From contig NC_083382.1 of the NCBI RefSeq assembly GCF_031755915.1, forward strand, positions 30,960,501 through 31,024,500: 64,000 nucleotides of DNA. The letters are read 5' to 3'. Both the position numbers and the translations under genes were made by a program. Source of the DNA: Ziziphus jujuba. Its lineage: Eukaryota; Streptophyta; Magnoliopsida; Rosales; Rhamnaceae. Shown here one piece after another: positions 47,037 through 57,600 of the stretch. Every line of letters begins with the position of its first letter. Within the stretch, counting starts at the first letter, position 1. The notes below the pieces were generated by a model. It saw nothing but the letters and a program-made list of their open reading frames with translations. It did not search any database and had not been told where the DNA came from.

Positions 47037-47906
47037 ATTGTGGCACCACAAATGATATTGTTTACAGATGAAATGATCTCATCAAATTGGTTGGACATGC
47101 AACTACCTGAAGCTGAGGTTCTAGTTCTTAATTTCCGGACAAAGGATTATGCCTTGCCTACGTTTGTGGTAAACATGAAGAAGCTAAAGGTTCTGATAGC
47201 TACAAGTAGTTTAAATTATGCTGAATTAAGTGATTTCCAATTGCTTGGTTTGTTAACCAATTTGAAGACAATAAGACTGGAGCGCATTTCAATTCCTTCC
47301 CTGAGCGAGACTTGTGAACCATTGAGGAATCTGCAGAAAATATCTTTGTACATGTGTCTCTTTGCTGAGGCTTTTCGCGATTGTTCCATCCAGATTTCAG
47401 ATTTATTGCCAGAGCTAAGGGAGATGAATGTGGACTTCTGCGAGGATTTGGTGAGACTGCCGGCTGGGCTTTGTGATATCGTCCACCTGAAGAAGTTGAG
47501 CATCACACACTGTTATAAGCTGTGTGAACTGCCGAACGAAATCGGAAACCTGAGGAACCTCCAAGTTCTAAGGCTTAGGTCCTGTACAGAATTGGAAATA
47601 TTGCCGGACTCTATTAGGTACCTTTCTGAGTTGTTCACCCTTGATATATCTGACTGCATCAGAATTAAGGACTTGCCTGAAGATATAGGTGAGTTGAAAA
47701 AATTAATTAATCTCAACATGAATCACTGCTCTAGATTGCAGTATCTTCCAGAGTCATTTTGGCAACTTGAGCAGTCGTTAGATTTGGTATGTGATAAAGA
47801 AATAAAATAAGTATGGGAAAAATTTTATCCAGATGATCAACACAACATAACAATGAGGTCTGTCAAAGAAGATATCAACTTAGAGTGGCTTCCGGCATTT
47901 TCATGA
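43376..47906 (+). pseudogene. NRG1: NRG1-type helper NLR (RPW8-RPW8-NBS-LRR) locus, disabled
   Basis: Six exon blocks: E1 43376-43977, E2 44577-45127, E3 45346-45749, E4 45990-46339, E5 46786-46997 and E6 47068-47810. E1 and E2 each carry an RPW8-like coiled-coil (LYDAVMEVKGN..., LLFDAVKEMKDKAPMF...). E2 ends with the P-loop APGGCGKT. E3 has kinase-2 LMVLDDVW and RNBS-B ILITSRYE. E4 has GLPL-like RIPLAIKI and FPEDRMIPV. E5 has QHDLLREIA. E6 holds NRG1-type LRRs. This is the NRG1 clade, helper of TIR-NLRs with EDS1-SAG101. Lesions: no in-frame ATG after the stop at 43373; the RPW8-1 frame changes twice between 43750 and 43776; the frame changes near 44905-44950 before the P-loop; and TAA at 47808-47810 precedes a further 31 in-frame codons (to TGA 47904-47906) that look like the normal NRG1 end. 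Phases of E2-E6 borders are all consistent. Probably a pseudogene, although a truncated product is possible. Confidence 0.8.
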
Positions 47907-48307
47907 CAGAGTGCCTCTTTGTCTCCTTATATGGTTACATGAGTTCCTTGCGTTTAAATGTAATTGTACATCCAGTGTAATATTCGCTTAATTTCTTGTT
48001 TTATCAAAAATAAATAAAAAACTTCTTGTTTTGATCCCAAAGAATTTATTTTGTCGTAATAATTAATGTAGCCCTAGTAGTTAGATGTGAAAAATGATTG
48101 GTAATTTGGGCATTGGCCGTTCCTTAATTTGAGATTAAAAGGCAAAATGCCTCGGTTTCATTCGACAGTTCATGAAGGCAACGACTCACAAGTGGTGGCA
48201 ATATTGGTATTCCTACATATGATATTTCATTCGACAGTTACCTTTGATTTTTGAATTTTTTTTTTTTTAAAACACTTTGATTTTTGAATTTTAGGCCTTA
48301 ATGCACT

Positions 48308-48840
48308 TAGGGATGTCAATTTGCCCCGTCCATCCCCAAAATTGCTGTGCACCGCCCCTAACGGAGTGGTTTTTCCCCGAAAATTCGGAGATGCAGAGCG
48401 GACTCGGGGCAAATGCCTAAAAACCGAGTTGGGGACGGGGAATAATAACCCCGCCCCGATATATATATATTTATTTATTGCTTTTTTTTAATAAAATTTT
48501 ATTTATGTAAAATCATTTTCTTCTTTTTTTTATTTATTTTTCTAAATATATATTTTATTATAATTGTAAATTTGTTCCTTGATGTATTTTATTATATTTT
48601 TATTGCATTGTAGTCATTTTTTTTATATTTTAATCATAAAATAATTTTTTTATATAAATTTTTTAAAAAAATATCAATTAAAAAATAAAATAGGAAAAAC
48701 CGTCCCGCCCCGCAAAATCTCCGATCCCGCCCCGCACTTAAAGAAACGGAGAAAATCACGGGGATAGGATGTAAAATTCCCCGCGGGAACAGGGACGGAA
48801 TTTTAAAAATCGGTCCCGCCCCACCCCGTTGACATCCCTA
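48308..48840. mobile_element. 533-bp hAT-type MITE with 8-bp target duplication
   Basis: Terminal inverted repeats are TAGGGATGTCAA and TTGACATCCCTA. They are flanked by perfect direct repeats AATGCACT (48300-48307 and 48841-48848). GC-rich subterminal blocks (CCCCGCCCCG and its complements, CGGGGA) surround an AT-rich core. An 8-bp duplication with TAGGG..CCCTA ends is typical of hAT elements. There is no transposase. The paralogous module at about 27440-27470 shows the empty site. Confidence 0.85.
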
Positions 48841-49744
48841 AATGCACTTTGCTTTCTAAATTATTTTTTATATGTTTTTAAAACTTTATTTTTTATATGT
48901 TTTTAACAGTTTTAAAATGTCCAATGTAAATGATGCAAGATGATAAGTGTACTGTATGTCTTAAACTTATTTAAAATAAAACTAAAAAATAATTTAAGAC
49001 CAAAATTGTTATTGCATGTTTCAAAACTATGTTAAAACTGTTAAAAATTTAAAATAAAAATTAGTTTAAAGATCACAATGTATTATAAAATAAAGTTTAA
49101 AACTAAAATGCCAAAAACAAAAGTTCAAAAACTAAATTACAAATATGAGTATAATTCAAAAACAAATAGTGCAAAGTACCCTTATTTTTTATTTTTAAAA
49201 GCAAACCAGAGTAGAATGGAAGGCGAGTTGGGTTAGCAAATAATCATATCATATAATTACGAGAGTAGTTGATTGGTGTTTTTAAAGTCCATGTTATTCT
49301 TTTTCCAGACCTTGTATTAAAAAGTTGGGTCGGCTTTGGCTTCTTCTTGCTTTCCCGGACCTTTGAGTAATCATGGAAATAAAATAGTGCACCCATTGAC
49401 GCTCTCAGTCAATGATTATGAAAATCGTGTTTGTTTATATATATATATATATATATAAATATATATATTTTTTTTTATGTTTATGCTTATTATGCTGTAG
49501 GTCTTAGTCTTGTTTTTAGTCAATGGGGACTACATTAAAGAAAAAGATGACCTACAGAATGCAAGCAAGCTTTCAGACATAAAGATGCATGACCAAGTTA
49601 AGGATGTAGAAATTCTTAATGAGCATAATAAACATTTAAAATACGAAAGCAAGTGTAAATCTAAGTCAAGTTTAGTAAACTTTACACCAACTAAAGATTA
49701 GCTGCAATCATTGCATTGGAATTCAAGATTAGCAGCTGATATGA

Positions 49745-49970
49745 ACTCTTTCTCAAGCTTTCTTTTTCGTCAAAACGCGTATCCCACCCATTACACACCA
49801 ATACTTTCTTATTCTAATAAAAGCCAAAGAATGAGGCATAGAAAAATGTGCTTGCAATTGATTCTTTGGTTAGGTAATGTTGTTTGGTTTAAAGTTCAAA
49901 CTAAAGCATTACGATAGTGAGTGAGCACCCGGCCTCAAAGCAGTATTAATTAGAAATGTGTTACTACCGA
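49745..49970. repeat. Module flank repeat, copy at SAG101-4
   Basis: Related to 21420-21640, 28770-28990 and 37640-37860 (shared GATATGAACTCTTTCTCAAGCT, CACACCAATACTTTCTTATTC and GTGCTTGCAATTGATTC). It is closest to the fragment A copy. Confidence 0.75.
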
Positions 49971-50962
49971 TTATGGAAAAAGTTCTTCATTATAAAGATA
50001 ATCTTAACAAGAAAACAGCTACGTCTTGCTTAAACGATGGCCATCTCACCCCCAAAGGTTGATGAGAGTTCAGAAAACTTCTTATGAGGTTTCCCATCTT
50101 TTTGTTGATAACATTGTGATGCTTATATATCGATACAGATTCTTGTTGTTGAAGAATTATGTAGATTATATATAGTTTAAATAATGTATCTCACTAGGCA
50201 AATTAATCAATAAAGAAAAATATACAAGCAATAGATAAATATAGCCACAAGAATCAACTATTTAGAGAGAGACAAGAGAGAGCAAGAAATAAGTACACAT
50301 GGTTTGATCAAGTTAATCTAGATGCACAGAATAAGTAAGGAAGAGTATCTTTCATTAATCTTGAAAAAATACAAGCTTGACTTGGTCTCCAACAATGGCT
50401 TCCAAAGAAAACACTCTCTCTCTCACTAAAACAGGGTTTCGCTCACATAATAAACCCCTACCTTGAATCCCCAAAAAGATATATTACTAAAGAGGAGCAA
50501 ACTTGTCATTTCAGCACCCAAAAACCATAAAGTCAGGGCGGCGGCTTTGTGCCGATCCAATTTTTACCTAGTCTCTTTGAAACTCCCTTGTTGCCTCCTC
50601 CAATTCTACCTCTCCAAAACACCATTACACATCAAACCAACGCCATCAAGCTTCAAGCACATGAATTTAGAGACATTCAACACTTGTTTTATTGCATTGA
50701 TACAAGTAAATAGTAACTCTGTAACCTGACATGCGAAGGAAATTAACAAAGAAACATAATCATCCATTTTCTGCATGAATATTATTAAAAAGAGGTGAAT
50801 AAAAGCAGATCTTTCATATTTTTTACATCCAGAAAGAGGGAAAGTGAAAATACATTACTAGTCGGGGATGCAAACACAATGGCTCAAATGTGGGTAAAAA
50901 TCTCAAACTCGATAGGGTGAGAGGCAGGGGACAGTGGCAGATAACAATAATCAGATATGAAC

Positions 50963-53319
50963 TTAAAATGGTCGAGTATAAATAGGTGGAGACCAGTTAC
51001 CACCATCATAGTCTACATATTCCCGAGATTCCATGAAGTCGTCGAGTGGTGAGGTAAAGGAGCTTCCCAAAGTTTTCTTATAAGCTTTCCAATCTTTCCA
51101 CCACTTCATAAAGCTGCTTCCAGTTAAGAATATCTCAGAGGATACTTCGTAGTTAGTCAGCAAACCCCACACATAGCTCTCAAAATCTTTCAACTTCTTC
51201 ACTTTCTCTTCAGCACCAAATTTTTCTGTCTTCAGCAAATTGCATAAAATGATAGCTTCCTCAACTTTTGCCCAGAAACATGAATCTATTGTCAGAATTG
51301 AAGCTACACTTTCCTTCTTTGAGTTATTTTGTTTGCCTCCTGAATTATTTTCTTCTTTCAGCAATTCCTCCCATTCTTTCAGCCATGCCTCCAATCTGAT
51401 GTAATGATGAGATCTTCCTTGAGTTTCATAGTTGAGTTTGTTTTCCTTGTAGTACTCAGCGATGTCAAGTGATTCAACCATCCTTCTGTAGTTTGTTCCT
51501 GCACCTAGCCAACGAATCCGAAAGGAGGCTCCTTCCTTCTGGGGCTTATTTTCTGCTTCTTTAACCATGTCTTTCCAGTAATTTGTAAGTTCTTTCTTGA
51601 ACACTTCAACATTAAATTCACACGTACCCTTCTTTTCTTTGTAGCTGTCATAATATCCAGTTTTGTCATTTTTAGACAATTTCTTGTACCATTCCAGGTA
51701 GACCATATATATTTTCATATCATTCAACTTCTTTGAGGGATCAAATAACTTCGTCTTTGAAACTAGTTGCTTTTCCCGCTTTATCAGATTTATTATGTCT
51801 ATGTTCTGCTGCTGCTGCCATGAATTTAAGAAATTAGGTGAGGCAAAAAGCAGAGTTTTGGGAGATATAAACAAACAAAAGTGGTTATAATTAAATGAAA
51901 AACACTGCATTTCCCTTTTCTTTAATAACAATACATTACATTCCCACAGCACACAGATACTCATATAAAGCTCTCTGCCAAAAATATGATAATTTGAATC
52001 TTAGTTACCTGCGGTTGAGCAACTCCTATTGCTTGGAGTTGTCTAATAATGCCAACTTCAAATGGTTGCTTAGCCCAATCAACCAACTCTGTGGCACCCT
52101 TGCAAAAGGTCCGATGGTAAAGATTTTCCACCACTGGTCCATAATCAACCGAAGGCATGGCTTGATAAGGATTTTGACTCTGAGCACCATGCGAGGCAGT
52201 TGCGGCCAACAATTCCAGAATGGAATCAGGATCCTCAAAACAAGCAGACCCTGATTCACAACAGATAAGGAATGTCCCAAATGGTTTGTAGACACCTTTT
52301 TGATGGGCAGGTTTGTGGTGTAGGAGGATTCTGGGTACTGGATCTTGGTTAGTGACTACATGCAGGAAGCAAGACTTCCATGTTTGGGATTGAAAGATGG
52401 CTTTATGTAGGCAGTGGTCACCAATAAGAGGTGAACCAAAAGTGATGCAAAGTGGGCGTTTGGTTTTTGATAAGTCCATGCTGTTCAACATCCATAAGGT
52501 GAAGAGTGAAGCAATTGAGCCTCCCAGAGAGTGTCCAGTGATAATCAATGGTTTATATGGGGGGCCTTTGCAAAGCTGAAAGCAATAGGATTTTCCAAAT
52601 TGTGTAGTGAGTGTAAAGGACAAAAAGTCAAATTTAGGCTAGTAACATTCTGAAAGTCTCATATATGGGCATAATATTCTCAAATATGAATCCAGATCTT
52701 CAGCAAAATAAGATGTTTCTTCTAGCAGATCAAGCTAGTAGACTCTAGCTTTGACATTTATTTCTCTAATAATATTTTAGATTCTCAAGGGAAGAAAGAG
52801 ATGTACCTCATTTTTCAGCTCAGAAAGTATGTTATGATAGGAAGCAAAGAGTAAAATTGTAGCTTTGTTAATGGCGAAAGTCGGGTTGTTTTTGCTGCAT
52901 AGTAATTCGAAGACAGGAAATTTCTCCTTTAATGTTGATAAGGAAGCTAAATCTGCCTGATCTGCTTGAAGTGTCAAAGGGGAAGTAACAAAAGCCAAGA
53001 TGTTGTAGTTTTCTTGTGAGTAAACTTGGAATCTAAGACGTTCATTTGGATCATTGTTTCCATAAAGGTTCCAATTTGCAGTCCATAATTGTTGGAGGAG
53101 GCCAGAGCTCGCCACCAAATTTGCCGTTTCTGACCCATTGCTAAATCTGCAATACAGAACAAAATTCAAAGGAAAAAACAGTAAAAGGGTGGAAACACAG
53201 CATAGTTACCCAGTTATTCAAAAAAACAAAGAAAAGAAAAAAAAAACAGCTCTGGATTTTTGCTCTGAATGAGAAAGAAACAGGAAAACAAAAACATTGT
53301 ACATTACTTACACAGTCAT
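50963..53319 (-). CDS. SAG101: SAG101 copy 4, intact (EDS1-family lipase-like immune protein)
   Basis: Four minus-strand coding exons with matching phases: 53312-53319 (ATGACTGT), 52807-53146, 52009-52575 and 50963-51814, giving 588 codons plus stop. The upstream exon 4 acceptor seen in copies 1 and 2 (TTAG before ATC) is missing here, so exon 4 must begin at TTCATGGCAG|CAGCAGCAG, which keeps frame. The lipase-like domain has GHSLGG (Ser132) and KRPLCITFGSPLIGD. The EP domain has DPSKKLNDMK, YLEWYKKL, YRRMVESLDIAEYY and CFWAKVEEA, and ends WSPPIYTRPF. Compared with copy 2, the lipase domain has several non-conservative changes (for example the DHCLHK region versus DSSLQK) and the upstream TATA box is absent. 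It is the nearest SAG101 copy to PIG-N (same strand) and the nearest downstream of the NRG1-like locus. Confidence 0.88.
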
Positions 53320-53916
53320 CTTTGCCACACTGTGTTACCCTGTTAGAAAACTCTGAAGAAGGATGGATTAGATGACTCTCAGAATGCCAATTTAAGCCAA
53401 CTTTTTTTCAATTTTATTCTTCTCTTGATGGAAAATTCAAAAGTCACCTTTTTTCACCGAGTCAACTTTTTTCATTAAACAATGACCCGGTAAGAAGCTA
53501 CCAAGCAAAAATAATAAATAAAAAATGACCATTAACTTGCAAGCATTAAGAGACCATTGACGACCAGTTAGGTAATTTGAAGCCAAACAGGAAACTTCTT
53601 CGCTGATTCCATTAAATTTCTTCCTAGTCAAGTAAGGTCCAGTAAAGTGAGAAACTTAAAGAACTTGTCGACCCAGTTTCAATGGAATGGCTTTTTGGGT
53701 TTTGGTGGGGTACTATAATATGCCCAAGGACATGTGACATGTCGGACTGAAACGCGTGCGAGGAAACTACCATTTTCATTTTCAGAATTTCTCACCATTC
53801 CTACTTGTTTTTCTTTTACTTTCCTTTTAAGTAGACATTGCCGTTGTCGAATCTTCCCGGCCAGTTGAATAAATTTAAACCTGAAAATATCCATGTTGCT
53901 TGTCACAAAAAGTAGT

Positions 53917-53951
<35 letters not shown>

Positions 53952-54641
53952 ACTAGGGGTTTTCATCGTACTTATAAAAAGGGTACTCTCAGCTAAACCG
54001 TGCTTTGTGGGCGAGATTCATCTTTCATGGCCAGAAAATGAATTGACCTGTGAAAAATAAGTACGTTTTTTCACATTCACGTACTAAATTTTCATCAACA
54101 TCCCTCTATAAAAGCCGCCTGTTGGTTTTATTAACTTATGACACACGGTCAAAATAAGAATCAGTGCTTCCACAGGTTTCTTTTCCGTGCAATGTAATTA
54201 AATGACAAAATGTTTTACCTTTTGATTACTTCACAAAAATATCCACAAAAGCCATTTTTAGTAAGTGTTTGTAACGGATGTAGTTTATTGTTCATTTGTC
54301 ACCATTATCGTAATATAAGCTATTTAAACTGAAAATGGAATCCTTAAAAGGCTCGCAATTGAAAATACAGGCTCATAATCACTTGTTTAAAAACCACTTT
54401 CTAAAAATGAATGTCAAACTCTTATAGCTAGTCGTAAGAATGATTGGGGAAATCTGGAAAATCCCATTGAATTGAAGCCCTCTAAAGCAACAAGAGCCTG
54501 TAGAAAGAGCAGAAAGAGACACAAGCACAGAAGCTACTCTTGGATCCTCAAAGCTTCTTTCAAAGCAGAGCGCTGCTCCCTTCCACGAAATGCTAGCTTT
54601 GACTGATTTTGGTCTCGTGAATTTCCCATTTTGACGGTGAT
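53320..54641. other. 5' flank of SAG101 copy 4 and 3' UTR side of PIG-N
   Basis: 53330-54200 is related to 24500-25260 upstream of copy 2, including a TGACCCGGT/AAGCTACCAAGC block. A T tract of over 30 bases lies at about 53919-53950. From about 54420 on, the sequence is probably the PIG-N 3' UTR. I see no coding region. Confidence 0.55.
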
Positions 54642-57600
54642 TTACATTGCTTTTCGAGAAGATGGGTGAGTTGAACTGATATGGATATCTTTCGTGTATA
54701 TGTTGGTAAGGGCAAAAAGTAACAGCACAAACACGACTTGAGCACTCATGATTCCGAAATGGCTGATGCTGTTACCAATTTCCATCCAACTTCCTTTATT
54801 TCGTACCTGGTAAGCAATCAGAATTATTAAGTACAGTCAAAAGGGCATAACTTTGAAAAAATTTCCTCCCTTTTTTTTTTTTTTTAACCAAATTAAAGTG
54901 GTATACATATATGTATTTCTCATGAATATGTCCCATGAAGGAGATAAGAAACCAGGAGAAAATTTCATTTTAATCATACCAGAAAGAAAAAGTGAATAGT
55001 CATCACATCCGATAATGCTATAACGAGAAAATAGCATCCCAACCGTGGAAGACGGTTTAACTTTGTTATTGCACTGAATGCACATCTGCATTTCAGACCA
55101 GAGCAAAAACATAAGCATCGATTGTCATACATAGACGAGTCATGTATATTGAACATGGATCAAAACTTTTTCTTCCAATATAAGAATAGTATGTGTTGAC
55201 TAAGCATGTTTCCAGGTATCAAATATAAAGTTGCACCTTTACTTACATGACAAGCATAAACGGAATGAACAGTTTGAATATAAGTAAGGCTGCCATCAGA
55301 AATGGCTGCAGAATAAATGGATGATTGCAGATCAGTAACAGTTTAGGGAAGAACGCAGGAAAAGCATTGGAAAATTCAACCTTTACTTACGCTGAAGACA
55401 GTAATGAACCGATAGACAGAAGATATCTCAAAACTTGCAATACTTGCAAAATTCCCCGTCCCAAAGAAGGCAACATTAAACAAAACCATCTAAAATGATA
55501 AAAGCAATTAGAGAAATAAATATCAATGTCAAGATCATTGGAATTATCAATAAGACTTGAAACAATCTATGGAAGCTGGTGCTTCGATTAAAATCTTTAG
55601 TTCTTCGGTATCTAAAACAATCCTAAGAAAAAGACCCACAGTGATGAAGAAGAAGGTAGAAAGTATAAGGAGACAAGAAACAAAAAACAAAAAAAGAGAG
55701 AGAGAGTAGAACTTACAAAGGTTAATGGAATCCTCACATCTGATAGCTGCAAGTATCTATTACCAAATTCAAGTCCGACATCATCCTTGACATTTTGCAA
55801 GGAAGCTGGTGACCTTTTCACTTTACTTGCATAAAGAAGTGTGTTTTCAAATAGTATCCATGCCATAAGTACAAGAGCAAGAGCACCATAAAATATAGCT
55901 TCATATCTGTATAGATTTTGAGAAAAAGTTAAAAATCAAAAGACTTTTATCCCACATTCTGCATCTTCAAAAAACTATAATGAAGACAACAATGACAACG
56001 GCATATAAAAGACAAATACCCAATGGATAACAGAAGGAATGTGGGTGCAAAACCAAGAAATATAGAAGTAAGCCTGGACAAGAGACCATTTGCCGAAAAC
56101 AACGGGAGAATCATTGAGAAACCTACAAAAACACAAAGTGACAGGTATTTCTAAACAAGTTGCATTTCTAAACGATTCAGACAAACTAAACCTTGCAATG
56201 AGTAACATGGTATATTTTGAATAACAGCAAAGTTAAAAGAATAAAAAAAATTATATATATATATATATAAAATAAAAAAATAAAAAAATAAAAAAAGAAG
56301 AAGAAGAATAAGAAAGAGCCAAAAGTATACCAGCAATGAACCAATTGATGAATTGGTGCAATGCAAGAAGTTCTCGTTTCTGTATTCGATGAGATGTTGA
56401 TAACGAGACCATCACAGAAGATAATCCAACCAAAAGAGCCTGAATTGCAGAAGAGTTCCCTTTGATACATTAGCAAGTTAAATAGTTAAGCTTTACATGC
56501 AAATAGAGGACAGAAATTTTTTTCACCTGTAATTGAAAGAGCATGGGAAAGCTTGTTGTCTTCATTTCATGATTACATATACTTAGCCAGTACTTGTTCC
56601 CTTCAGCATGCAGATCAAGCCACCTTGCAGCCATTCCTATCATGATAATCATCACGCCACTCCCAATTCTGAAAACAAAATTTAAGAAATATAAACCATC
56701 CTCATGGCCAACACAGACATAATAAGTGGATACTGAAGTCAAGAGTTTAAATTTCACTAACTAATTATGGACCTCTTGGGTTTCAAGCAATCAAATTTCA
56801 TTAACTAATAAAAAAGTGACTTACACTAGATGATTATTTTCAGGAATTTCTGCTGGCATCAAAGTAAATACAGATAAGAACCAGCATGCCAAACAAGCAA
56901 AGAGTGGTATCCCAGATCTCCATGGAAGTGATTTAAATAGAGTAAGAGAAGCTATGACTCCCACAATCAGGAAACACCAAGTGTAGAGCTGCCTCTCCGT
57001 GAAGCTATTAACCTACAGCAGTTATAAGGTAACGTGATTCAAAATTCTATTTTAGCACTTTACAATTGACCTAAGGTAGGAAGATCCATGGTAAGTTAGA
57101 TTTCAGTACCAGAAATTCAAGAATGAATACTGACACAGCACAAGTGCCTAGAATCTTAATGATATAATAGAATCTTCTTCCATGTAACTGGTTCCATAAT
57201 GCTCTTATAAACTGATATTCACTAAATATTTGTGTCCACAGAAATACTGTCACTGTTGTGTATGCATGGTAGAGAGGAGGAGAACGCTCAATAAACAGCA
57301 GAATACTAATTACTCCCATGAACAGGCAGCCACACAGTTGAACCTGACATATATAAAGTTTTTTTTTTTTTTTTTTAAAGAAATTATACACAAAGGAGAA
57401 GGTTAGAAAAAAAAACTCCCTTAATATGAGGGATGTGAAACATGTAATCTATAAATCAAGAATGCAGCTTACAAGAGGTCAAGCTTACATAGACATTACT
57501 TTTGTTGTATCATTTGTCTGGTGAACTGTTTGCTCCTTTCTAAATGGATATCCTGACAGTGAAGTATAAGATTGTAGCACATGAAGAACAAGATAGATCA

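Larger units (their letters stand above)
47907..50962. other. Intergenic region with MITEs and duplicated 3' flank of SAG101 copy 4
   Basis: It contains the hAT-type MITE (48308-48840) and then a stretch (48850-50960) related to 27380-30180. No gene is recognised. The open frames at 49510-49701 and 50463-50729 lie inside the repeated flank and are not conserved between its copies. A (TA)n tract lies near 49436-49457. Confidence 0.6.

Noticed and set aside
50463..50729. 88-codon plus-strand frame between NRG1-like locus and SAG101 copy 4
   Set aside because: It lies in the repeated module flank, and the paralogous stretch at about 29760-29960 does not keep the frame.
53918..53950. Long T tract as a terminator
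   Set aside because: Similar A/T tracts occur throughout the window without relation to gene ends, and polymerase II genes do not use them as simple terminators.
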